A stretch of 12,581 nucleotides of DNA from CAZKYX01 sp964557125 (GTDB lineage Bacteria; Patescibacteriota; Microgenomatia; Levybacterales; GWA1-39-11), in NCBI GenBank assembly GCA_964557125.1, contig CAZKYX010000031.1:1-12581 (forward strand). The letters run 5' to 3'. This document shows, in pieces, positions 6,923-12,581 of this stretch. Both the position numbers and the translations under genes were made by a program. Within the stretch, counting starts at the first letter, position 1. Every line of letters begins with the position of its first letter. Below the pieces are notes generated by a model, which was given only the letters and a program-made list of their open reading frames with translations, was not told where the DNA came from and did not search any database.

Positions 6923-7747
6923 TTAAAGTTCCCCTCTTTCGATTTTTCTTACCTGATCTGTTTCATCGGGTCTTTCGTAATCGTCTTGTATTCGCCATGT
7001 TTTACCATGCTCAGGCACTGCAACCTCAAAAACATCTGTTTCGCTATTAGCAATGTGTCTGTGCCTTTGACCCACATTAATTGAGTACCCTTTGTCATAT
7101 TGCAAAGTAAAGGTAGACATCTCCCGCTGAGAATTTTCAACTTCCATGGCGCACTCCCCATTTAACATCCAATAATTTTCTCGCATCGTCCTGTGTGCGT
7201 GCTGAGATAGCCTATCCCCGCCATTTACATGCAAAATCTTTGCCATGAGGGGATCGTCTTCTTTCGCAAAATGCAACTCGTATCCCCATGGCTTTCCAAT
7301 TCTTAGGACATATTCTTCAAAATGAAAATGGTCTTTATGAACTGGTCCATCATAAGCTTCAGGCATAGCAGCCTCAAGAATTCGAGAGTTGGTATGCGAG
7401 TGAATGCGATACTTCTGACCCTTATGGATTCTGTACCCAAGCCACACCCCCATTTGCTTTTCAATAATTTTCCCATCGGGCTCTTCCATATAAATAGTGG
7501 CTTGCCCGTCTCTAAAGATAAATATTCTAAATCGGTCACTAATTTGCTCTCCTGTGTCTTTATCTACTCCAAATCGCAGTTCTGAACCCATGTATGGAAG
7601 TCCTTGTGGAGTAAAAACAGTCTTCTCTCCCCATTCAGTAGACGTAACTTCAACAAAAGGTTCTGTACTAAATGAAGATGGATCAAAATACTTTGAAGCA
7701 TCTGAATAGGGAAGGTTGTCTATGTCTATTTCGTCTAAATCATTCAT
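6923..7747 (-). CDS. Bicupin protein, type II PMI-like C-terminal domain (paralog B)
   Basis: This 274-aa sister of paralog A is collinear with it. It has FSTEPFVEV (26-34), ISDRFRIFIFRDG (69-81), KPWGYELHFAKEDDP (152-166), LSQHAHRTMRENYW (180-193), VGQRHRHIAN (225-234), DVFEVAV (238-244) and WRIQDDYERPDETD near the end. Predicted metal ligands are His183, His185, Glu190 and His229 or His231. The first is His where paralog A has Gln, the residue normal in phosphomannose isomerases, so the two copies may bind metal differently. The N-terminal cupin also has more His (GYRIHKGQKYRIHSH) than paralog A. The acidic N-terminus (MNDLDEIDIDN) is a small extension. It lies 7 bases downstream of the phosphoglucomutase stop. 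The precise reaction is not known; sugar-phosphate isomerase, epimerase or binding roles are possible. Confidence 0.8.
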   Translation of the reverse strand: MNDLDEIDIDNLPYSDASKYFDPSSFSTEPFVEVTSTEWGEKTVFTPQGLPYMGSELRFGVDKDTGEQISDRFRIFIFRDGQATIYMEEPDGKIIEKQMGVWLGYRIHKGQKYRIHSHTNSRILEAAMPEAYDGPVHKDHFHFEEYVLRIGKPWGYELHFAKEDDPLMAKILHVNGGDRLSQHAHRTMRENYWMLNGECAMEVENSQREMSTFTLQYDKGYSINVGQRHRHIANSETDVFEVAVPEHGKTWRIQDDYERPDETDQVRKIERGEL

Positions 7748-7754
7748 CGCTTAA

Positions 7755-9572
7755 TTAGAACACATTTACTTTAATACCTGCAAGTATTGTCTCGAATTTT
7801 TGTGCTATATCTTTCTCTAGAATTTCGGCTTCTGCCATAATATCTTCCCGACTCTTCTCTGAAAGTTGTCCTTTTACATTGGTGTAGTATTTCATTTTTG
7901 GCTCAGTTCCTGAAGGTCGCGCATGAATAACAGTTCTTTCGTCATCAGTAAAGAAGAAGGAAATCATATCCCCCTTATCCCATTCGCGAGTCTCCAAAAG
8001 CTCACCTGTCTGTCCATCTCGTAATTCTCCAGTTGCTCTATCCAACACTTTTAGCACCTTGCGACCTGCAATTTCCTTTGGAAGAGCTTCACGAAGTTTT
8101 TTCATGGCCAAATTCATTTGGTCAAAAGCACCAAATCCTTCAATGAGCTTGTAATACAACCTTTCTGCATAAAAGCCAAACTTCTGATAAATCATTTCTA
8201 GAAGCTCTCCTGGAATAATATTATTATCCTTACAATACGCTGCCATTTCAGCAGCTATAACGGCTGGCGTCTCAGCACCCTTATCTCTATACGCATTTCC
8301 GAATAAATACCCAACACTTTCCTCAGCTGCAAAAATAAAATTCTTGTCGTTTGGTAAATGCTCAATTCTGTCACCAATGAATTTAAAACCAACAAGCAGG
8401 TCTCCTATTACCTCAACTCCATAACTTTCCGCGACATCCCGAAATAGTTCTGTTGTGACAGAAGTCTTAACCATGACCGAATTTGAAGGAATCTTCCCTG
8501 CTTTTGACATAGATTCAAGAATAAAATAAGCCATTACCACCGCGCCTTGATTTCCATCCAAGTTCTTCCAGTTATCATCCTTGTCGGGAAGCGCCATTCC
8601 AAGCCTGTCAGCGTCTGGATCACTTACAAGCACGATGTCAGCATTCTCTTTTTTGGCAAGCTCAATTGCCTTATCATATACAACCGCAAATTCTGGATTT
8701 GGAAAGTTACCGGTTACATTAGGGAAGTCACCATCAAGCTCCATTTGATCCTCTACTAAGAGTATGTCCTCAAACCCTAACTCCTTTAACACTGGCAGGA
8801 CCGATTGAGATCCAACTCCATGCAATGGAGAAAATACGATTTTTACATCTCTTCCTTCATAAATATCTGCCTTTTTGGCTGACTGTGCAAAAGCCCTATC
8901 AACATCCTTTGAAATATAGCTAATAATTCCTTCCTCAACACCCTTTTGAAAATCTATTTTTTCAATATGTTTTATGGTTTTAAATTCGTCTTCAATCTGA
9001 AGACCGGTCGCAGGTAACACTTGAATACCATTCTCGTCATACACCTTATACCCATTGAATTGGGGTGGATTATGACTTGCGGTAAGCACAATTCCTCCAG
9101 CACACTTCAGGTGCCTGACTGTAAAAGACAACTGCGGAGTTGACTTAAAATAGTCGTAAATAAAGACTGGGATTCCATTTGCTGCTAAAACTCGTGCAGT
9201 CTCCTGCATGAATTTTTCTGAGTTATGGCGGCTATCATAGGCGATAGCAACGCCTTGGCCGACAATATCCTTCTTGTGCTTCAAAAGGTACTGAGCGTAC
9301 GCTTGAGAAGCCCAGCGTACCATATAGGAATTGATTCTGTTGGTGCCGATATCCATGACCCCTCGTATTCCCCCAGTACCAAAAATGAGAACCCTATAAA
9401 ATGAATCCATGAGTGTTTCCCACTGCTCTGTGTGAATTTTGGTCGTAAGCTCAGCGCTAAACTCGCTAAATTCCTCATCACTCAACCACTTCACTATCTC
9501 TTTATAGGCTGTTTCGTTGAGTTTTTTTTCTTGAAGTGCTTTTTCTAAAAGTGATTTAACTTCTTCTGGCAT
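7755..9572 (-). CDS. Phosphoglucomutase/phosphomannomutase (alpha-D-phosphohexomutase)
   Basis: This is an alpha-D-phosphohexomutase interconverting hexose-1- and hexose-6-phosphates through a phosphoserine. Its 605 aa and the long C-terminal part fit the PGM2/PgcA-like branch rather than short ManB/AlgC types. All four domain signatures are intact: FGTGGIRG (64-71) with the phosphoserine loop LTASHNPPQFNGYK (163-176; Ser166), the Mg loop VSDPDADRLG (316-325; Asp318, Asp320, Asp322), the sugar-recognition loop AAEESVGYLFG (415-425), and the phosphate-binding loop RPSGTEPKMKYY (552-563). It is the first gene of the six-gene block and has a plausible promoter upstream, so expression of the block probably starts here. 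The ATG gives a normal N-terminal helix. Glucose versus mannose preference cannot be read from the sequence, so I give no gene symbol. Confidence 0.93.
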   Translation of the reverse strand: MPEEVKSLLEKALQEKKLNETAYKEIVKWLSDEEFSEFSAELTTKIHTEQWETLMDSFYRVLIFGTGGIRGVMDIGTNRINSYMVRWASQAYAQYLLKHKKDIVGQGVAIAYDSRHNSEKFMQETARVLAANGIPVFIYDYFKSTPQLSFTVRHLKCAGGIVLTASHNPPQFNGYKVYDENGIQVLPATGLQIEDEFKTIKHIEKIDFQKGVEEGIISYISKDVDRAFAQSAKKADIYEGRDVKIVFSPLHGVGSQSVLPVLKELGFEDILLVEDQMELDGDFPNVTGNFPNPEFAVVYDKAIELAKKENADIVLVSDPDADRLGMALPDKDDNWKNLDGNQGAVVMAYFILESMSKAGKIPSNSVMVKTSVTTELFRDVAESYGVEVIGDLLVGFKFIGDRIEHLPNDKNFIFAAEESVGYLFGNAYRDKGAETPAVIAAEMAAYCKDNNIIPGELLEMIYQKFGFYAERLYYKLIEGFGAFDQMNLAMKKLREALPKEIAGRKVLKVLDRATGELRDGQTGELLETREWDKGDMISFFFTDDERTVIHARPSGTEPKMKYYTNVKGQLSEKSREDIMAEAEILEKDIAQKFETILAGIKVNVF

Positions 9573-9633
9573 AAATATTAGATTAAACTATTCTATGGTA
9601 CAAATCTGGACATTTTACTGACAATTTCTATAA

Positions 9634-9662
9634 TATATACTAACCGCAACCCCCTTTGCAAA
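9634..9662 (-). promoter_or_regulatory. Probable promoter of the sugar-phosphate block
   Basis: On the minus strand, TTTGCA (9657-9662, four of six to TTGACA) is followed after 17 bases by TATATA (9634-9639), within the longer AT stretch TATATATTATAG. Transcription would start near 9627, about 55 bases before the phosphoglucomutase start. The GC-rich spacer AAGGGGGTTGCGGTTAG stands out from its AT-rich surroundings. No comparable promoter is seen in the gaps of 5, 7 and 40-41 bases within the block. Confidence 0.45.
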
Positions 9663-9663
9663 C

Positions 9664-10347
9664 TTAAGTTTTCCCCAACAAAAGCACGTCAAGCTGCTTT
9701 GAAAGCTCCATTGGCAGAGCACCGCTTTTTAACTTTATCTCGATTGCATGAAGACTGGCATAAAACTTCTGAAGTGCTCCAGTGGGCCATTTTGCAGCTT
9801 GACCTTGCAACCGGTCAAGTTGCCATGATGCCATTTTTGCGGTTTCCTTTACCTTATGCGCATTGCCTTCCTTTAGCACAATGAGCTGCCGTATTCTTTT
9901 AATAAGGGAATAAAACAGCTGTTCTGGCGCGTAGGACGCGAGGAGTTCTTGAAATAGTTGACGGCTTCTTTTTGCATTTTGTGGAGCGAGCGAATCGAGG
10001 AAAGCAAAATAATTTTTTGGTAGTGAATATTCAAGCACCCTCACTTCTTTAAAATTAGCAAAAGTAGTTTTTCTTACAACCCCATCCTCCCAAAAAACAA
10101 TATTCTTAGTAATGCTTGATGCGTTTAGATATTCTACAATTTCTTTCTTAAGCTTGTTCTTAAGAAAGAAATTCTCAACTAAAAGACTATTGGGTTCAGC
10201 AAAAAGACTGGAAGATTTTGTCAATTCCTCAAAAATTTTTACCGACAAATTTTTCCCATCTACACCGGTTATTTTTGATTTTGACAGCAGTTGCGTGGCC
10301 TTAAGCCTTGAATTTACACCATCATCGCCATGTATTAAGTAGAACAT
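9664..10347 (-). CDS. holA: Short DNA polymerase III delta subunit-like protein
   Basis: The protein (227 aa) resembles the clamp-loader delta subunit, which opens the sliding clamp at primed DNA. The start MFYLIHGDDGVNSR matches the family start (hydrophobic strand, then G-E/D-D). SSLFAEPNSLLVENFF (46-61) matches the LF...lv.v block, and KNIVFWEDGVVRK (81-93) matches the next strand. The C-terminal helical part ends in QLDRLQGQAAKW, then ALQKFYASLHAIEIKLKSG and a leucine-rich tail, matching the D..iKtG..... L..L ending of HolA. It is about 110 residues shorter than E. coli delta, with the middle and collar regions compressed. That is consistent with a reduced CPR genome. Since the frame is intact, I treat it as a functional short form. 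It follows the metallopeptidase gene after 62 bases that contain a heptamer repeat. Confidence 0.72.
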   Translation of the reverse strand: MFYLIHGDDGVNSRLKATQLLSKSKITGVDGKNLSVKIFEELTKSSSLFAEPNSLLVENFFLKNKLKKEIVEYLNASSITKNIVFWEDGVVRKTTFANFKEVRVLEYSLPKNYFAFLDSLAPQNAKRSRQLFQELLASYAPEQLFYSLIKRIRQLIVLKEGNAHKVKETAKMASWQLDRLQGQAAKWPTGALQKFYASLHAIEIKLKSGALPMELSKQLDVLLLGKT

Positions 10348-10349
10348 TG

Positions 10350-10384
10350 TTTAGGTTTTAGGTTTTAGGTTTTAGGTTTTAGTT
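10350..10384. repeat. Telomere-like heptamer repeat TTTAGGT
   Basis: Five consecutive 7-base units sit directly upstream of the holA start codon: four TTTAGGT and a final TTTAGTT. The rest of the gap to 10409 carries further imperfect words of the type CTATTCACTATTACCTATTTACTG. I see no promoter box within it. Confidence 0.9.
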
Positions 10385-10409
10385 ATTTTAAACTATTCTC
10401 TATTCACTA

Positions 10410-10853
10410 TTACCTATTTACTGTTTTATATTTTTCATACAAAACATTCACTTCGCGCTCTATTTTTGTGTGGCCGTATGAGTGAGGCAGCAAGCTTCCT
10501 GAAAAATTCTTAGGAATATGCAACAACTCGTGAATTATCACTTTTGTTTTCTCATTTGAAGGCAGTCTGTCAAACTTCTCGGAGATAATTTCCATAACAT
10601 AAGCGGGTTGTATGTCCAATACTTGTTGAAAAATTTTTGGAAATGCCCAAATTCTCGCGTATGCACGAGCCCTTGAGCCGGTTGTTCTGTAGCAAAATAC
10701 CCTACCTTCCCGAATGTGGTCAAAACCAATACCCTTCACTATCTTTTCCATTTCAGACTGGATACCCGCATCTTTATGCCATGCCAATTTTTTAGCAGGT
10801 GCTTTTCTTTTTTTGCTTATCACTGTTTTGTTTTTTAGCCCAAAGAAAGACAT
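10410..10853 (-). CDS. Putative zinc metallopeptidase (HELLH, phage-type family)
   Basis: The 147-aa protein has the zincin motif HELLH at residues 108-112 (KVIIHELLHIPKNFSG), with Glu109 as the likely catalytic base. Two downstream histidines (His124 in LLPHSY and His128) are candidates for the third zinc ligand. The preceding block RARAYARIWAFPKIFQ (61-76) and YVMEIISEKFDRL (85-97) matches what I recall of the small putative phage metallopeptidase family (Pfam PhageMetallopep), seen in phages, archaea and CPR bacteria. The N-terminus is lysine-rich (KKRKAPAKK) and there is no signal peptide, so it should act in the cytoplasm. It lies 17 bases after the glycoside-hydrolase-like gene and is probably co-transcribed with it and holA. 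The substrate is unknown. Confidence 0.75.
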   Translation of the reverse strand: MSFFGLKNKTVISKKRKAPAKKLAWHKDAGIQSEMEKIVKGIGFDHIREGRVFCYRTTGSRARAYARIWAFPKIFQQVLDIQPAYVMEIISEKFDRLPSNEKTKVIIHELLHIPKNFSGSLLPHSYGHTKIEREVNVLYEKYKTVNR

Positions 10854-10870
10854 ATTAGCATTTCATACTA

Positions 10871-12025
10871 TCAAAAAAACAACTTTATGTATTGTGTAAC
10901 CAATAATTCAGCTGGTATTTCAAATTGGCTTCCCCTTTTTACAAATTTTTTCTTAACGATTTCTGTCATAGAAACACTTTGAATACCCTGCACGGCACGT
11001 AAAAGAGGCTCACCCTTCACCTTCTTTTCATCTTTGGCAACAGTAAAGTATTGAGTTTCCTTTCCGTTTTTTATAAAAGAGAAAGTATCAAATTGCCCAC
11101 CTTGCGAGTTAAGGAGAAATGGAGTTATGGCAACAATTTTATCGATATCTTTCCCCCAAATAGTATCGTATGTTTCTTTGTAATACTTAGCAACTGTTTC
11201 ATCACCGAGCTTGGTACTATTCCAGCCAGTCTCTGTAATAAATGCCGGAATTTCGTGGGATGTTGCACTATTTATTATCTCATATTCATATTTATACGTT
11301 GCAACTCCTTCAATAGCAGTACTACTTGGTGCTCTGGAAAAGTCAGGATTTGGGTAGGAGTGCGAGGCAAATCCATCAAGCTTGTTAAAAAGTGCTGGAT
11401 TATGCTTGAGGATTCTTCGGAGGTACACAAGGTTATCTAAATATTTCACTCCATCATTGGGAGATGCGTTATCAAGACCGCCCATTATGATATAAAAGTC
11501 GGTACTTTTACTCTTAAAGGCATCAATCGCATAGTCAAGAATATCCGCATATGCCTCAGGACTAGGACTCTCCCCCCCCCACTCATCAAACCTGTTCATT
11601 TCATTGAAAATGATAACGTATCTATTCTGAAGCGGCCAGTCAAGTGAATTTAGAAAATTTGCAAAATCCAAAACGTCTGCATCGGTTGGAATTCTCCATG
11701 TCGCAGTGTTGAAATAATCCCCCTCAGTTGAAAGTCTTATTATAGGGATCAATTTTAGCTTCTTGGCAGCATCCATAAAATCCTGCCATTTTTTAAGGTC
11801 TTTGTCTCCTGCTTGGATGGGAATCGTTACATATCCCCACTCGCCTTCCTTTGAATTCACCAAGGAAGCTGCCTGCTGTAACTCAGAGGGGAATAAAATA
11901 TGAATACCATGATAATTGTTGGCCCTTGCAAGAGGATTATAAATAGCAAAAGAAGAGTGTGCAAAACAAAAAAGAGAAAGATATGTCAAAAGCAGCAAAA
12001 AACCTGCCACAATAGAAAATTTCAT
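10871..12025 (-). CDS. Secreted glycoside-hydrolase-like TIM-barrel protein (clan GH-A type)
   Basis: The 384-aa protein begins with a signal peptide or anchor (KFS, a hydrophobic core at 4-22, possible cleavage after FAHSSFA at 27). The rest looks like a (beta/alpha)8 barrel of the GH-A kind. Strand 4 ends in YVIIFNEMNRFDEWGG (136-151), with Glu142 after Asn as acid/base. A mid-barrel FASHSYPNPD (219-228) contributes the usual aromatic/His subsite. Strand 7 ends in IPAFITETGWN (259-269), with Glu265 as nucleophile. Both catalytic Glu are therefore in the expected places, spaced 123 residues apart. I cannot assign a GH family or substrate; beta-linked glycans are the clan norm. The ATG at 12025 lies only a few bases from the predicted transcription start. 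A nine-G run lies in codons 149-152, and the gene ends in TGA. Confidence 0.75.
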   Translation of the reverse strand: MKFSIVAGFLLLLTYLSLFCFAHSSFAIYNPLARANNYHGIHILFPSELQQAASLVNSKEGEWGYVTIPIQAGDKDLKKWQDFMDAAKKLKLIPIIRLSTEGDYFNTATWRIPTDADVLDFANFLNSLDWPLQNRYVIIFNEMNRFDEWGGESPSPEAYADILDYAIDAFKSKSTDFYIIMGGLDNASPNDGVKYLDNLVYLRRILKHNPALFNKLDGFASHSYPNPDFSRAPSSTAIEGVATYKYEYEIINSATSHEIPAFITETGWNSTKLGDETVAKYYKETYDTIWGKDIDKIVAITPFLLNSQGGQFDTFSFIKNGKETQYFTVAKDEKKVKGEPLLRAVQGIQSVSMTEIVKKKFVKRGSQFEIPAELLVTQYIKLFF

Positions 12026-12034
12026 AGCTAACTC

Positions 12035-12062
12035 ATGATACGTGAATCTGGAGAATTGTCAA
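12035..12062 (-). promoter_or_regulatory. Promoter of the GH-like gene, start codon almost at +1
   Basis: On the minus strand a perfect TTGACA (12057-12062) is followed after 16 bases by TATCAT (12035-12040, five of six). The expected transcription start, about seven bases further, is near 12028, and the ATG begins at 12025. The mRNA would thus have a leader of only a few bases. Confidence 0.55.
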
Positions 12063-12081
12063 ATAAGAAGGTTGCTATTTA

Positions 12082-12258
12082 CTATTTTTTACTGCCCTTA
12101 TCAGAACTCTTAGGTAAATACCACAAAATAACTCCACCTACGGCAAAGATTGCCCCAGTTAACTGACTTTTATCGCTAGTGAACTGTTGGAATTGAGGAA
12201 AAAAGTATATTACAAAACCTACTACAACAAGTGTGAGGGCAAGATATCTCTTGTTCAT
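12082..12258 (-). CDS. Small two-TM membrane protein of unknown function
   Basis: I take the ATG at 12256-12258 as start, giving 58 aa. The open frame extends to a GTG at 12303, but that stretch contains a good promoter and its translation (MLDNIKKRVVLLISN) looks like read-through. Two hydrophobic helices are clear: LALTLVVVGFVIYFF (6-20) and LTGAIFAVGGVILWYLP (33-49). A short polar loop (QQFTSDKSQ) joins them, and the tail is basic (KSSDKGSKK). Both ends are probably cytoplasmic. It has no recognisable family motif. The gap of 56 bases to the next gene contains that gene's own promoter, so this may be a single-gene transcript. Confidence 0.6.
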   Translation of the reverse strand: MNKRYLALTLVVVGFVIYFFPQFQQFTSDKSQLTGAIFAVGGVILWYLPKSSDKGSKK

Positions 12259-12269
12259 ATTACTTATTA

Positions 12270-12299
12270 ACAATACCACCCTTTTTTTAATGTTGTCAA
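12270..12299 (-). promoter_or_regulatory. Promoter of the two-TM mini-protein
   Basis: On the minus strand TTGACA (12294-12299) is followed after 18 bases by TATTGT (12270-12275, four of six). The predicted transcription start, near 12263, is about five bases before the ATG at 12258. This supports the internal ATG over the GTG at 12303. Confidence 0.45.
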
Positions 12300-12303
12300 G
12301 CAC

Positions 12304-12566
12304 CAGTTTTACTACTTACTAATACATAATAGCCATTATGGAACAACTTTGGAAAAAGCATAAAAATAATTAATACTAATGAATAACATCCTAAATTACA
12401 CTCCCGAGCGCGCTCCGCTATGCAATAGCTAGTACCCTTGGGGTATGATTTTGGGTGTTTGAACTTAATCCGCTTTTCTAGCCTCTCACACTCCCGATGT
12501 GTGATTTTGGTAGCTTTTATCTATGAGGTCCTTAGCAAGGAGTCAGTATAAGGTATAATAGAGGCT
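12304..12566. other. Intergenic region with stem-loops and duplicated words
   Basis: I see no convincing gene here. The region holds a 10-bp palindrome GAGCGCGCTC (12406-12415) and three small hairpins: TACCC/GGGTA (12433-12445), TCACAC/GTGTGA (12486-12504) and TCCTT/AAGGA (12529-12541). Two words are repeated: ACACTCCCGA (12398-12407 and 12488-12497) and TGATTTTGG (12446-12454 and 12502-12510). The middle part is clearly more GC-rich than the other spacers. It could be a small RNA, a remnant of a repeat element, or the leader of the gene that begins at the right edge. Confidence 0.5.
12532..12559 (+). promoter_or_regulatory. Promoter pointing out of the right edge
   Basis: A perfect TATAAT (12554-12559) lies in AAGGTATAATAG, the same context as the rsmI promoter. 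A weaker -35 TTAGCA (12532-12537) lies 16 bases upstream and overlaps the TCCTT/AAGGA stem. The predicted start (about 12566) coincides with an ATG at 12567. Confidence 0.5.
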
Positions 12567-12581
12567 ATGCAATTTAGTTGG
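12567..12581 (+). CDS. Possible start of a gene cut by the window edge
   Basis: An ATG at 12567 directly downstream of a TATAAT box opens a frame reading M-Q-F-S-W before the window ends. The only support is its position relative to the promoter, so this is a tentative 5' fragment. It would be a leaderless message if transcription starts at about 12566. Confidence 0.3.

Noticed and set aside
11051..11440. 129-codon open frame on the plus strand inside the GH-like gene
   Set aside because: It is antisense to a gene with a signal peptide and paired catalytic Glu, and its translation is Cys/Ser/Phe-rich with no family resemblance.
12082..12303. GTG start at 12303 for the two-TM protein (73 aa)
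   Set aside because: The extra 15 codons contain TTGACA-N18-TATTGT and read as non-conserved-looking sequence; the ATG at 12258 directly precedes the hydrophobic helix.
12338..12373. 11-codon ORF (MEQLWKKHKNN) in the right-hand intergenic region
   Set aside because: It is too short to support, has no SD and no convincing promoter; chance is sufficient.
12391..12541. tRNA gene
   Set aside because: No T-loop GGTTCGANNC consensus, no acceptor stem pairing and no cloverleaf could be assembled on either strand.

Overview
This window most resembles a chromosomal segment of a low-GC bacterium of the Candidate Phyla Radiation (Patescibacteria, perhaps Microgenomates). The evidence is indirect. The HolA is very short, a bifunctional phosphoglucose/phosphomannose isomerase stands in for the classical enzymes, genes are tightly packed, and I find no Shine-Dalgarno-like sequence in front of any gene. 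TGA is used as a stop (end of the glycoside-hydrolase-like gene), so the standard bacterial code applies. There is no rRNA, tRNA, CRISPR array, transposase or phage module.

Layout. Bases 1-334 are non-coding: a 12-bp tandem repeat, a long inverted repeat and a probable promoter lie upstream of lexA (335-988, +). A DedA membrane protein (989-1648, -) abuts lexA tail to tail. rsmI (1739-2437, +) converges on and overlaps an enolase-like gene. From 9572 down to 2427 runs a six-gene minus-strand block of sugar-phosphate and PEP-related genes: phosphoglucomutase/phosphomannomutase, two tandem paralogous bicupin proteins, bifunctional PGI/PMI, a short PEP-synthase-like protein, and the enolase-like protein. 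Upstream of it, and also on the minus strand, are a short holA (9664-10347), a small HELLH metallopeptidase (10410-10853), a secreted glycoside-hydrolase-like protein (10871-12025) and a two-TM mini-protein (12082-12258). Bases 12304-12581 hold small stem-loops and a promoter pointing out of the window.

How the genes fit together. The block would interconvert hexose-1-phosphate, glucose-6-, fructose-6- and mannose-6-phosphate, feeding glycolysis and nucleotide-sugar synthesis. Its last two genes belong to PEP families, but both have lost residues those families normally need. The PEP-synthase-like protein has Pro where the phosphorylated His should be and lacks the C-terminal PEP/pyruvate barrel. 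The enolase-like protein has Glu to Asp and His to Ser changes at two catalytic positions plus a rewritten substrate loop. This adjacent altered pair is the most interesting thing in the window. Other points of note are the nested duplication of the bicupin genes, the iterated AAGGTT array before lexA, short-period repeats placed directly 5' of several start codons, and three promoters whose -10 box lies almost on top of the start codon.
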